DNA of 64,000 nucleotides from Methylotenera mobilis JLW8 (GTDB lineage: Bacteria; Pseudomonadota; Gammaproteobacteria; Burkholderiales; Methylophilaceae), in the NCBI RefSeq assembly GCF_000023705.1, contig NC_012968.1, forward strand, positions 1,736,001 through 1,800,000, given 5' to 3'. Below are positions 20,189 through 28,368 of this stretch, one piece after another (the stretch's first letter is position 1; every line of letters starts with the position of its first letter). Made by a program: the position numbers and the translations under genes. Under the pieces are notes generated by a model. That model made no database searches and was not told the origin of the DNA. It saw only the letters and a list, made by a program, of their open reading frames with translations.

Positions 20189-21889
20189 TTAAACGTTCAC
20201 ATGCCTGATATTTAATTGTACTTTTTGCACACCGTTATAGCTATTGGTTTGCAATTGATAGGCCGCTTGTATCTGGCTATCTAAAAATTCTGTTTGATTA
20301 AAATAAATAGCATCAATCACTGCTGCTGATGGGCTGGCAAGCGCTCTCAAACTGAGTTTTAAATGCTTCTCAGCTAGGATACGCTGATTCACCACCTCAA
20401 ATTCATCGTAAAACAATGGCGGAGGGAAACCCTGCCCCCACACTTGATTCTCCAGTGTTTGTGCGACGGCATAGGTCATCTCGCCAGAGCTCAAGCTGCC
20501 ATCCACTTCCAAAACAGCTTCCAAATCCACTTCGGTAAGCAGGCTTTTGACCACGGCCTCAAAACCCATTTTAAATACGTTAAAATCTTCTGCCTTGATT
20601 GTCAAACCTGCCGCCATCGCATGACCGCCAAACTTCAAGATTAAATCTGGTAAATGCTTGCTCAGCAAATCCAAGGCGTCACGCAGATGCAAGCCGGCAA
20701 TTGAACGCCCAGAACCTTTAAGCAAACCGGAGCCGCCATCTGCAAACGCAATCACTGGGCGATGGTGCCGCTCTTTAATGCGCGATGCCAGAATCCCAAT
20801 CACGCCTTGGTGCCAATCTGGCTCATAAATACTGATGGAGTACTGATCCGCAATGGCTATCTCATCGAGCGAAACATTGGCACTCTCTTGCATGTCCGCC
20901 TCTATGCTACGTCTTTGCTTGTTTAAATCATGCAACTGCTGGGCGAGTACGACTGCGTCTTTTTCAGTTTCTGCCAACAGGCACTGTATACCTAGCGTCA
21001 TATCATCCAATCGGCCAGCTGCATTTAGCCGCGGCCCGACATAAAAGCCTAAGTCTTGCGCAGCGGCTTTAGCTGGCTCACGTCCCGCGACTCTAAGCAA
21101 AGCAGAAACCCCATGACTACATGCTCCGGCACGTATTCTGCGCAAACCTTGCTCTACCAAAATGCGGTTGTTTTCATCCAGTTTAACCAAGTCAGCAACG
21201 GTACCCAAGGCTACCAAATCCAGCAACTCGGTTAAATTAGGCTCAGCACTAGATTGGTAAGCGCCCTGCTCACGTAGCTCTGCTCGCAACCCTAGTAGGC
21301 AGTAGAACATGACCCCTACCCCAGCAAGATTCTTGCTGGGAAAAGTACAGCCGTGCTGGTTGGGATTGACAATACAGGCAGCCTCTGGCGTTTGTGCACC
21401 AGGCAAATGGTGGTCAGTAATCAACACCTGTATGCCCATTGCATTGGCGGTAGCTACACCATCCACACTGGCGATACCGTTATCTACCGTAACAATGACG
21501 TCTGGCGCCTGTGTCGCGGCCAGTTTGACGATTTCCGGGGTGAGTCCGTACCCATACTCAAAACGATTCGGCACTAAGAAATCTACGTTGGCACCAAATA
21601 ATCGTAAGCCTTTGACCGCAACCGCTGTCGCAGTGGCGCCATCTGCATCATAGTCACCAACCACTAATAATTTCTTATTGGCTTGGATTGCTTCAGCCAA
21701 TAGCTTCGCCATGGCCTGATTATGCGTAAGCTGCTGCGGTGGCAGCAACGCACTCAAATGTATGCTGGTTTGTGCAATATCAGACACCCCGCGTGCAGAT
21801 AGCAGGCGCGACATCAGTGGGGAGACGCCCGATGCTTGCAAGCTTTGTACGATGGCAGCAGGCACGTTACGTTGTGAGATGGATGTCAT
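20189..21889 (-). CDS. recJ: Single-stranded-DNA-specific exonuclease RecJ
   Basis: This 566-residue 5'-3' single-strand DNA exonuclease belongs to the DHH phosphoesterase family. Metal-binding motifs are visible: VVGDYDADGATATA (about residues 77-90), the DNGIAS segment, and the hallmark LITDHHLPG (about 158). The DHHA1 part contains FADGGSGLLKGSGRSI and FGGHAMAAGL (about 390-430). It works in recombination and mismatch repair. The start overlaps the upstream COG4255-like gene by 4 bases (ATGA), implying coupling. Confidence 0.96.
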   Translation of the reverse strand: MTSISQRNVPAAIVQSLQASGVSPLMSRLLSARGVSDIAQTSIHLSALLPPQQLTHNQAMAKLLAEAIQANKKLLVVGDYDADGATATAVAVKGLRLFGANVDFLVPNRFEYGYGLTPEIVKLAATQAPDVIVTVDNGIASVDGVATANAMGIQVLITDHHLPGAQTPEAACIVNPNQHGCTFPSKNLAGVGVMFYCLLGLRAELREQGAYQSSAEPNLTELLDLVALGTVADLVKLDENNRILVEQGLRRIRAGACSHGVSALLRVAGREPAKAAAQDLGFYVGPRLNAAGRLDDMTLGIQCLLAETEKDAVVLAQQLHDLNKQRRSIEADMQESANVSLDEIAIADQYSISIYEPDWHQGVIGILASRIKERHHRPVIAFADGGSGLLKGSGRSIAGLHLRDALDLLSKHLPDLILKFGGHAMAAGLTIKAEDFNVFKMGFEAVVKSLLTEVDLEAVLEVDGSLSSGEMTYAVAQTLENQVWGQGFPPPLFYDEFEVVNQRILAEKHLKLSLRALASPSAAVIDAIYFNQTEFLDSQIQAAYQLQTNSYNGVQKVQLNIRHVNV

Positions 21890-22854
21890 ACTAAGTAGAT
21901 GCTCATAGGCTTGGCTGCTCGCCAGAATTTATAAAGATCAAGCGGTTTAATTTTCGCCACTAGGGTTTGGTCATAACAAGCCAGGTTAAGTACCAATTGG
22001 GTGATGGTACGTTTTTTTAGCCCTTCCAACAAAACCTGAAAGTTATCTTCAACCAGCAATGCATCATGCGCCAACTGCACACGTACATGTGCACACCCAG
22101 CCAACTGCGTTATTACACTGCGTAAAGAGGTGAGCGGCTCGTGACGCACCAAGCCGGAGTGCTTTGCCAAGCCTTTATACAAAACACCGCTTCCAACCAC
22201 AGCATCAATATCGCAATCAAGATTTGCGGCTAAAGATGGTGGCATCACGCCGCCGCCAGAGAGCCAAATGCTATTAATCGCAACTTCACCGGCTGCTTCA
22301 CGTGCGGCATTAGCCGCATGCACATGCAATAACATCTGCACTTCATTCAAGTATGCCACCCAACGGTTAGCATCGGCACCCTGCGGCATAAAATGCGCAA
22401 TATTTTTGCCCATCGCCATTGCCGGCAGTGCTGTGTTAATTGATGGTGGCTGCGTTAAAGATAAATACCATGCACCAGACTCACCTAGCGCAAACTTTAA
22501 ACCATCTGTGACAAAGTGCGCATTCAAACTCGCGATCATCGCTTGCGCATGCTCATGTGCCACCGTGAGCGGGCAAGGCTCACTTAAACTAAAACTGTCG
22601 CGCTGTAGCACCAGATGTACTGGCTCAGCGCGCAGCCAGTAGTCGGTACCGACATCTAGCGCATCCGCAGCGGCGGCAATAGCCGCAATAGGATATTCCG
22701 GCGCAGCCAGCAAGCCGCTTTGCGCACATAGCAAAGCTTCTAATGGCAAAGCCTCTAAACGCTTACTCGCCTTAGAGAGTAAATACGCCAAAACGCTAGT
22801 TTCAGGCATGGCAAACAGTTGCCCAGTTGATACACAGTCTACAGTTAGTTTCAC
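21886..22854 (-). CDS. COG4255/RpfE-like conserved protein upstream of recJ
   Basis: This 322-residue cytoplasmic protein shows no signal or transmembrane segments. It has an N-terminal leucine-rich helical part and a conserved-looking motif AINSIWLSGGGVMPPS near residue 200. A YKGLAKHSGL region follows. It matches my memory of a family neighbouring recJ in beta- and gammaproteobacteria, sometimes labelled RpfE-type regulator or misannotated as phosphoglycerate mutase-like. The biochemical role is unknown. Overlap with recJ suggests a shared transcript. I assign the family with moderate confidence and no function. Confidence 0.6.
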   Translation of the reverse strand: MKLTVDCVSTGQLFAMPETSVLAYLLSKASKRLEALPLEALLCAQSGLLAAPEYPIAAIAAAADALDVGTDYWLRAEPVHLVLQRDSFSLSEPCPLTVAHEHAQAMIASLNAHFVTDGLKFALGESGAWYLSLTQPPSINTALPAMAMGKNIAHFMPQGADANRWVAYLNEVQMLLHVHAANAAREAAGEVAINSIWLSGGGVMPPSLAANLDCDIDAVVGSGVLYKGLAKHSGLVRHEPLTSLRSVITQLAGCAHVRVQLAHDALLVEDNFQVLLEGLKKRTITQLVLNLACYDQTLVAKIKPLDLYKFWRAAKPMSIYLV

Positions 22855-22936
22855 TCGGTTATTTTTACTCTGTTATTTTGACTTGATAAGAACTACCAAT
22901 TTTACTTGCAACCAGATGACTATGGGACACATCGCA

Positions 22937-22971
22937 TAAAAAAAGCCTAGCAGCAATAAGCTACTAGGCTA
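22937..22971 (-). terminator. Intrinsic terminator of the glycine-zipper gene
   Basis: The hairpin has a 10-bp stem (AGCCTAGCAG / CTACTAGGCT, one G-U pair) at 22944-22970. On the minus strand it is followed by seven consecutive U residues, encoded by the A run at 22938-22944. It lies about 50 bases after the stop of the 23023-23715 gene and is a clear factor-independent terminator. Confidence 0.85.
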
Positions 22972-23022
22972 AATCAAAACCATATCATGCAAAGGTTATT
23001 TCACACTTACGTTACTTCACAA

Positions 23023-23715
23023 TTAGTAGTAACGACGATCATCCCTATCGTAGCGATCATCGCGGTCATAACGCTCCTGATCTTTCCAGTCATGTTTACC
23101 GTGTCCTCGATTCCCACGCCATTGGCCATCACGGCGATAACCAGGATCAACATAGCTGATTTGTGCAGGCGCATAACGGTTTGGCGCCACCATCACATTC
23201 ACATCCACAAAACGACCAGGATGCTCAGCGGTCACCGTGTTATAGGTTCTACCGTTATACTCATAAGTGACAAAATAGCCAGTATTCACAGTTTGCCAAC
23301 GGTCTACCTGATAACACACATCTACCGGCACGTTGCGTGTTACTACTTCATTCGGGCGACTATTCGCAATACGGTCACCCGCAATCGCACCAACACCGGC
23401 ACCAACTGCGACTGCCGCAACACGGCCACTACCTCGACCTACCGTGTTACCTAACAAACCACCAGCAATACCGCCGATGATTGCACCTGTCATTGAGCGA
23501 TTACCTTGAGAGTAACTCTGTTGCTGATACTCTGTACGGCATTCTTGCTGTGGAGTATTGATACGCTCTGTTTGCGGCGTGACTGAAATCACGCGTGCAG
23601 TATCGATATATTGATCACTGGCCAACGCTGGCGTTGCAAACACTGCTGCGATCAATGCAGGCACCGCCATTGCCACGCGCGTGCTATTAACAACGTTCAA
23701 CTTAAAATTACGCAT
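23023..23715 (-). CDS. Glycine-zipper 2TM envelope protein
   Basis: This 230-residue exported protein has a signal peptide (about residues 1-32, ending TPALA-SDQ). A glycine-zipper segment with GAIIGGIAGGLLGNTVGRG then GVGAIAGDRIANS (about residues 78-120) can insert in membranes. A small beta-rich region follows, CYQVDRWQTVNTGYFVTYEY-like, and the C-terminal tail is rich in Arg, Asp and Tyr (RDDRYDRDDRR). Related proteins are outer-membrane SlyB/Rickettsia 17-kDa-type lipoproteins, but no lipobox Cys is seen here, so it may be soluble periplasmic or peripheral. The function is not known. It is monocistronic with its own terminator. Confidence 0.8.
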   Translation of the reverse strand: MRNFKLNVVNSTRVAMAVPALIAAVFATPALASDQYIDTARVISVTPQTERINTPQQECRTEYQQQSYSQGNRSMTGAIIGGIAGGLLGNTVGRGSGRVAAVAVGAGVGAIAGDRIANSRPNEVVTRNVPVDVCYQVDRWQTVNTGYFVTYEYNGRTYNTVTAEHPGRFVDVNVMVAPNRYAPAQISYVDPGYRRDGQWRGNRGHGKHDWKDQERYDRDDRYDRDDRRYY

Positions 23716-23881
23716 TTTACTTCTCCTCTATTTCTAGATTTTATTAAGCCACTGAATCAGGCCAACTCGTCGTAGCCATGCTCAGTTAACGCGATTGTTT
23801 TAAATTGGCTTACCAGAAATTGTTAATAATTTGTAACTAATGATTTTACGTAGCAGGCATTACTCAACATTAAGTAACGAT

Positions 23882-25111
23882 TTACTCATCACTCTCTACA
23901 TCCATATCAGGAATATGATTAAACGCGATACGCATCGGCGCATCTTTGAGTGCCTCATGCGCACCACCAAAGTAAATCGTATTTTTACCAAATTTTGAAT
24001 TAAGGCTATCAATGGCCTGATTTAATTTTCTCTCGTTTTCCAACGGAGCTACCTGAAACAAATCTCGAGCCACTTCATCTGCCGTGACCAGCCCTGAAAA
24101 AGACACGCCAACTGCATACGGCTCCGCATCGGTCACCGGATAATGCTGCATAAAAGCTTCTAGCGCTTCAATTAGCCGTAAAGTGTTATCCGTAGGTGAT
24201 AGCGCACTTTCTTTTTGCCAACTAGGCTTATTTCTAAATTTCACCTTAACGCTAATTCTTGAAGCGAGTAAATCGTAGCTACGCATACGCATACAGGCTT
24301 TTTGCAACAAGCGGTGCAATACCGCCCTTACGCCCACTTCGTTGCGCTGCTCAGGCGGCATCACATGTGAGTGCCCTAAACTACTGCGCGCGTTTTTAAC
24401 GTAATAAGGCTCTATGCCGCGTAACTTATCATACATGCGCTCACCTTCCACGCTACCCCATGCCACCTGCAACTGCTGCCGATTAGCAGCATACAACTGC
24501 TCCACTGTCGTAATCTTGTACCGATTTAAACGCGCCTCCATCTGCTTACCAATGCCATTTAAATCGCGCAGTTTTAATCCATACAAACGCTGCGGTAACT
24601 CATTGAAGACAATCAGCACGCAGCCATCAGGCTTTTGCATATTTGAGGCAACTTTTGCCAAATAAGTATTAGGGGCAATGCCGATAGAACAGCGAATAAA
24701 ACTGCCTGCTTTTTCCGCGAGTACCGATTTAATCTTTGCCGCCAATTTAAGTGCATTGTCTGGCTGCTGCTGACTGCCAGTGAGCTTACAAACCATTTCA
24801 TCAATTGAGAGTACTTTTTCTACGTGAGTACAACTCTCCACAATATCAATTAAAAAATGGTGATACTGCACATAGACCGGCGGCCGTGCCTCCACAAAAA
24901 TAATATCCGGGCACAACTTGCGCGCCTCACTGACCAGCGTGCCGGTTTTAATACCAAACGCTTTGGCTTCATAACTGGCTGCAATACAGCAAGTGGTTTC
25001 CGCCATCACTGCCAGCACGCCAATAGGCTTGCCTCGCAGCTCAGGCACTAACTGCTGCTCAACTGAGGCAAAATAAGAATTAAAATCTACGTATAAAGCA
25101 TTTAACTGCAT
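23882..25111 (-). CDS. Y-family DNA polymerase (DinB/UmuC-related)
   Basis: This is a translesion polymerase of about 409 residues. The palm-domain acidic motifs are present: ALYVDFNSYFASVEQ near the N-terminus and KVLSIDEMV (about residue 105). The helix-hairpin-helix DLNGIGKQMEARL (about 190) and the little-finger region follow. The C-terminus, YFGGAHEALKDAPMRIAF, differs from classical DinB (Pol IV) and from UmuC. No umuD, lexA or imuA is adjacent. The frame is open from a TTG at 25123; the ATG at 25111 puts the first catalytic Asp at the usual distance. It is probably an error-prone repair enzyme; the exact subfamily is uncertain. Confidence 0.85.
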   Translation of the reverse strand: MQLNALYVDFNSYFASVEQQLVPELRGKPIGVLAVMAETTCCIAASYEAKAFGIKTGTLVSEARKLCPDIIFVEARPPVYVQYHHFLIDIVESCTHVEKVLSIDEMVCKLTGSQQQPDNALKLAAKIKSVLAEKAGSFIRCSIGIAPNTYLAKVASNMQKPDGCVLIVFNELPQRLYGLKLRDLNGIGKQMEARLNRYKITTVEQLYAANRQQLQVAWGSVEGERMYDKLRGIEPYYVKNARSSLGHSHVMPPEQRNEVGVRAVLHRLLQKACMRMRSYDLLASRISVKVKFRNKPSWQKESALSPTDNTLRLIEALEAFMQHYPVTDAEPYAVGVSFSGLVTADEVARDLFQVAPLENERKLNQAIDSLNSKFGKNTIYFGGAHEALKDAPMRIAFNHIPDMDVESDE

Positions 25112-25244
25112 GGATAATAGCAATGAAAATATTTAGAAAAAATGAATGTTTAGCCCAATGTTGTGACTAACAATACAGCAGATAATTAGCGCCAAGCATG
25201 AAATATAGCTTAAACACTCTCAGCATTATTATAAGGATTACATC

Positions 25245-25784
25245 ATGAGTCATGAAGAAATTGCAGTATTTGCCGGCGGCTGCTTTTGGTGCACAGAACC
25301 GGTATTTAGCCAGCTGAACGGTGTAAAGAAAGTTATCTCTGGCTACATCGGTGGACACACCAGCAACCCAACCTACAAACAGATTTGCAATGGAGATACC
25401 GGTCATGCTGAGGCCATTCAAATCACTTATGATGCAGAGTTAATTAACTTTGAAACGCTGCTAGAAATATTCTTTGTATCGCACGATCCGACTACGCCGA
25501 ATCGCCAAGGCAATGATGTTGGCACCCAGTATCGTTCTGCCGTGTTCTGCCAAAATGAGGCTCAGCGCACAGCCACCGCCAGCATGATTAATACATTAAA
25601 TAAACAACAGATTTGGGCCAGCCCCATCGTGACCGAGATCAATGCCGCTGAAACCTTTTACCCAGCGGAAGATTACCACCAGTATTATTTTGATAAGAAC
25701 CCCAATCAACCTTACTGCATGGCAGTCGCCGCACCTAAAGCCGCTAAAATTAGAGCCAAGTATGCACAGTTAATTAAAGAATAA
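25245..25784 (+). CDS. msrA: Peptide-methionine (S)-S-oxide reductase
   Basis: This 179-residue enzyme reduces the S epimer of methionine sulfoxide in proteins. The catalytic motif AVFAGGCFWCTEPVF lies at the N-terminus (Cys about residue 13), followed by GYIGGHTSNPTY and TGHAEAIQITYD, all typical. NDVGTQYRSAVF supplies the Asp/Tyr pocket. Length is typical of the single-domain cytoplasmic form. A single plus-strand gene, preceded by an AAGGATTA Shine-Dalgarno region, it lies divergent from the Y-family polymerase gene. Confidence 0.96.
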   Translation: MSHEEIAVFAGGCFWCTEPVFSQLNGVKKVISGYIGGHTSNPTYKQICNGDTGHAEAIQITYDAELINFETLLEIFFVSHDPTTPNRQGNDVGTQYRSAVFCQNEAQRTATASMINTLNKQQIWASPIVTEINAAETFYPAEDYHQYYFDKNPNQPYCMAVAAPKAAKIRAKYAQLIKE

Positions 25785-26191
25785 AAAACTAACACACTCT
25801 AAATTTAGCCTCTGCTACCAATTTTAGCGGTGGCGCTATAGCGGATTTGCAGCAGGTCGAATGTGACAATCAAAGAGCAAAACCGATACATGAGTGGGAA
25901 TAATCATACTGAAGGTGTAATCTTCTACCCTAATACTGTTATCGCTTGGTGTAACTGAATGATCTGCACCTGCTAAATGCTAGCAGATTTCTTAATGAAT
26001 GTATTTTTCTCTTGTTAGCAATCTTCAGCAAGCAAGGCATTGGCTATAGAAACCAAGATCAAAAACAACACCAAGTGAACTGAGTAATATTTCATTTGAT
26101 GCAATTAGTTTTTATCATCATTTTGATACAAAGCCATTATGCCTATGAAAAAGTACCCAAGACCTAATCTTTATTTATGCAATCATTGCAA
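25785..26191. other. Gene-poor AT-rich spacer after msrA
   Basis: This 407-base stretch has no convincing gene. A minus-strand frame of about 46 codons between stops around 25835-25975 is readable but has no start or Shine-Dalgarno. No tRNA, terminator with a clear U tract, or long repeat was seen. It forms the left part of the accessory-looking patch that continues to 27559. Confidence 0.6.
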
Positions 26192-26593
26192 TTAATTTTG
26201 TACCAGATTGATTAATAAAAACCCTATGATTACGTTAACAATCACAATCAAAACAAATGAAACAGCATTACTCACCAAACTACTTCTTAGCATCTTTCCG
26301 GTTTCATTTAGATATTTATCTGAGAAAGCTATTGGTGACAACACGAATACGGTTGATAAAAACAACTCTTCATTTTTATGCAGAACCATTTTTAAAAAAT
26401 CACCGTATCCTTCAGATAGAAAGCGCATGGCGAGCGCAATATTGCATATTAAAAAACTAGCATCAAGCCCTAAAACAATCCTAAATAAAACTGAGCTTGA
26501 TATGTTCTCCATAGCAAAAAATACTGCAATTGACACAAGACACAACACAAAGACAAACCCACTACTCAATAACTTCTTACTAATAAAACTCAT
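26192..26593 (-). CDS. Small hypothetical integral membrane protein
   Basis: This 133-residue protein has four predicted hydrophobic helices (about residues 9-28, 35-58, 78-90 and 107-130) and a short polar loop with GYGDFLKMVLHKNEE. The start is supported by GAGG seven bases before the ATG. No family is recognised. A frame of similar length exists on the opposite strand (26208-26642), but that product is Lys/Asn/Thr-rich with no domain-like features, so the minus-strand reading is preferred. Composition is more AT-rich than the surrounding core genes, suggesting an accessory gene. Confidence 0.55.
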   Translation of the reverse strand: MSFISKKLLSSGFVFVLCLVSIAVFFAMENISSSVLFRIVLGLDASFLICNIALAMRFLSEGYGDFLKMVLHKNEELFLSTVFVLSPIAFSDKYLNETGKMLRSSLVSNAVSFVLIVIVNVIIGFLLINLVQN

Positions 26594-27559
26594 TTCAAAT
26601 CCTCAACTGCCACTACACTTTGAGCTCATACCAAACTTGTAGAATGTTTCGTTAATCACGCAAACTACTTTTCTGCATGGCACGTATTATTTGCACAAGC
26701 CATTTACCATTGAACAGAAAAGCCAAATTGCGTACAGCATTTACTAAACACACATGCTACTAAATTATTAAAACCTTCACTGTAAATTATTGTTAACTCA
26801 CTTCTATAAATCCTTGCTTTATCTAGCAAAACTCTCCCGTATAAAGTTTCATAAATCTTGGCTTGTCCATTATCGTTTTATGTAAGTCTAAGCACATAAG
26901 CATCTATTTGGTAGGCCACCTTATTCAAACCAATTCAGCATCACATATTAGAAACTAATATTATCGTTATGGCACAAGCACTTGAATCGACGTATTCTGT
27001 GACTCATTTACCTTAAGTAAATCAGGCTATGTAGTGCCTACCGGTGCAGAGATTTTGATTGATGTTAAGGTTTGTGCAATAAAAGTAGAGGATTGCCTTA
27101 CAAATTCTAAGTAGCAGAAATGGGGACAGACACAATTTTCCAAATAATATGTTGTGGTTGCTGGGGAATTGCGAAACGAGGAAGGCCTGCTATCGTATTA
27201 ACAGATAGAAAGCTAAATTAGAAATGCAACTTCATCACAATAAATCGTGTGTGATTCGATTTTTGTTTATTGTTCAGCCACATTTTTTTGAGAATAATAT
27301 CAGACCAGCTAGGGTTTCAGCTCTGCCGAACTATAAAGTTAACAATTATTTACATTGCTCATACAGTTGCAATGTGAGAACTATCAATACGAAATTGATT
27401 AGGAATAGAAATTATTAAATTTCAGGGGAAGACATCAAGTTTCAGGTAAAGCCATTAGCGCATGTCTAATGCTTTAAGCACGCACTTAAGCAAAAGACAC
27501 TCTAATAAAAAAGAAAGCGCAAGCAAGTGTAACTAATTGCTTGCGCACATTTTTTTACA
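26594..27559. other. AT-rich intergenic region with transposon-like remnant
   Basis: Nearly 1 kb without a credible gene. It contains the sequence ATGGGGACAGACACAATT near 27119-27137, which resembles tags I associate with REP-linked IS200-type (Y1) transposases. A short open stretch at about 27165-27220 reads KRGRPAIVLTD before a stop. A direct repeat TTTCAGG occurs twice near 27420-27446. A 64-codon plus-strand frame at 27224-27418 has no Shine-Dalgarno or recognisable motif and is not called. The picture fits decayed mobile DNA, but nothing intact is visible. Confidence 0.45.
27507..27553 (-). terminator. Terminator downstream of the DUF4197 gene
   Basis: A perfect 10-bp stem, GCGCAAGCAA (27517-27526) with TTGCTTGCGC (27537-27546), is flanked by an A-rich run on the left and a T run on the right. 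It could therefore terminate in both directions. It lies just past the stop of the minus-strand gene at 27560. Confidence 0.85.
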
Positions 27560-28243
27560 TTAGTTAATCAGCGCACCAAATACTTTTTTAATCGCGTTGC
27601 TAGCTTGCCCGACCGGGTCTTTGCGAATAGCAGCTTCTTCTTTTGCCATCATCAAATACACACCATCCAGTGTTTTTTGCGTGACGTACTGCTCTAGGTT
27701 GGCTTGTTCTTTTTTAACTACACCGTACTTGCTGCCCAACTCTGCAAATTTATTATATTGCTGAGCCAACTGTACGTTCTCTGTGGCTTTTTTCACGATA
27801 GGTAAAAACTTCTCGGCCATAGGCGCTGAGGTGGTTTTTTTGAAGTATTGCGTTGCAGCATCATCACCGCCAGTCAAGATTGCTTTAGCGTCTGCAACAC
27901 TCATTTTTTTAACCGAATCCTCTAACAAGGCTTTAGCTTCGGGCACGGCGGCTTCGGCTGCACGATTCATTTTAAGCACCAACTCATCCGCCTGCTTGCC
28001 CATGCCAAACATGCGCATGGCCTTTTCTGCTTTTTGCATGGTCTCTGGCAACGGAATTTTTACTTCTTTATTGCCAAAGAAACCATCTGTTGCACTTAGT
28101 TGGCCAACAGCCTTACCAGCGGCCTGAATAAGCGCCTCTTTTAGCCCGCCGCTTGCTTCTGTGTTACTCAAATCGTTCACGCTCAAGGCATTGGCATGCG
28201 TTGCAAACAATATAAAACTTAAAACTGCCACTAAGTAGCGCAT
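27560..28243 (-). CDS. DUF4197 exported protein
   Basis: This is a mostly alpha-helical secreted protein of about 227 residues. The signal peptide covers about residues 1-19 (cleavage after ATHANA). The remainder matches DUF4197 as I know it: LKEALIQAAGKAVGQLSATDGFFGN near the N-terminus and a TQYFKKTTSAPMAEKFLPIV segment. The C-terminus ends ASNAIKKVFGALI. The ATG at 28243 is chosen over 28255 because GGAG lies seven bases upstream and the signal peptide then begins cleanly. The function of the family is unknown; periplasmic location is inferred from the signal. It is monocistronic with its own terminator. Confidence 0.85.
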   Translation of the reverse strand: MRYLVAVLSFILFATHANALSVNDLSNTEASGGLKEALIQAAGKAVGQLSATDGFFGNKEVKIPLPETMQKAEKAMRMFGMGKQADELVLKMNRAAEAAVPEAKALLEDSVKKMSVADAKAILTGGDDAATQYFKKTTSAPMAEKFLPIVKKATENVQLAQQYNKFAELGSKYGVVKKEQANLEQYVTQKTLDGVYLMMAKEEAAIRKDPVGQASNAIKKVFGALIN

Positions 28244-28368
28244 ATGCTTCTCCATTCATTACCCCAAACTGGGCGCTGTAAAATTAACGATACGATTCTA
28301 ACTGAATAGTATGACAATTAATTGGCAGTATCAACTTAGCGCCCAATAGACCGTAATGCAAGCTAGAT

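Noticed and set aside
25835-25975. Minus-strand open stretch of about 46 codons after msrA
   Set aside because: Bounded by stops with no start codon or Shine-Dalgarno; length is within chance.
26208-26642. 144-codon plus-strand frame overlapping the small membrane gene
   Set aside because: No Shine-Dalgarno or domain, Lys/Asn/Thr-rich product; the opposite strand has a clear membrane protein with GAGG before its ATG.
26975-27115. Open plus-strand stretch reading SKSGYVVPTGAEILIDVKV
   Set aside because: Protein-like but without a start, and no family is recognised; kept only as part of the possible decayed region.
27224-27418. 64-codon plus-strand frame in the AT-rich patch
   Set aside because: No ribosome-binding site, no recognisable motif, and a composition like random AT-rich DNA.
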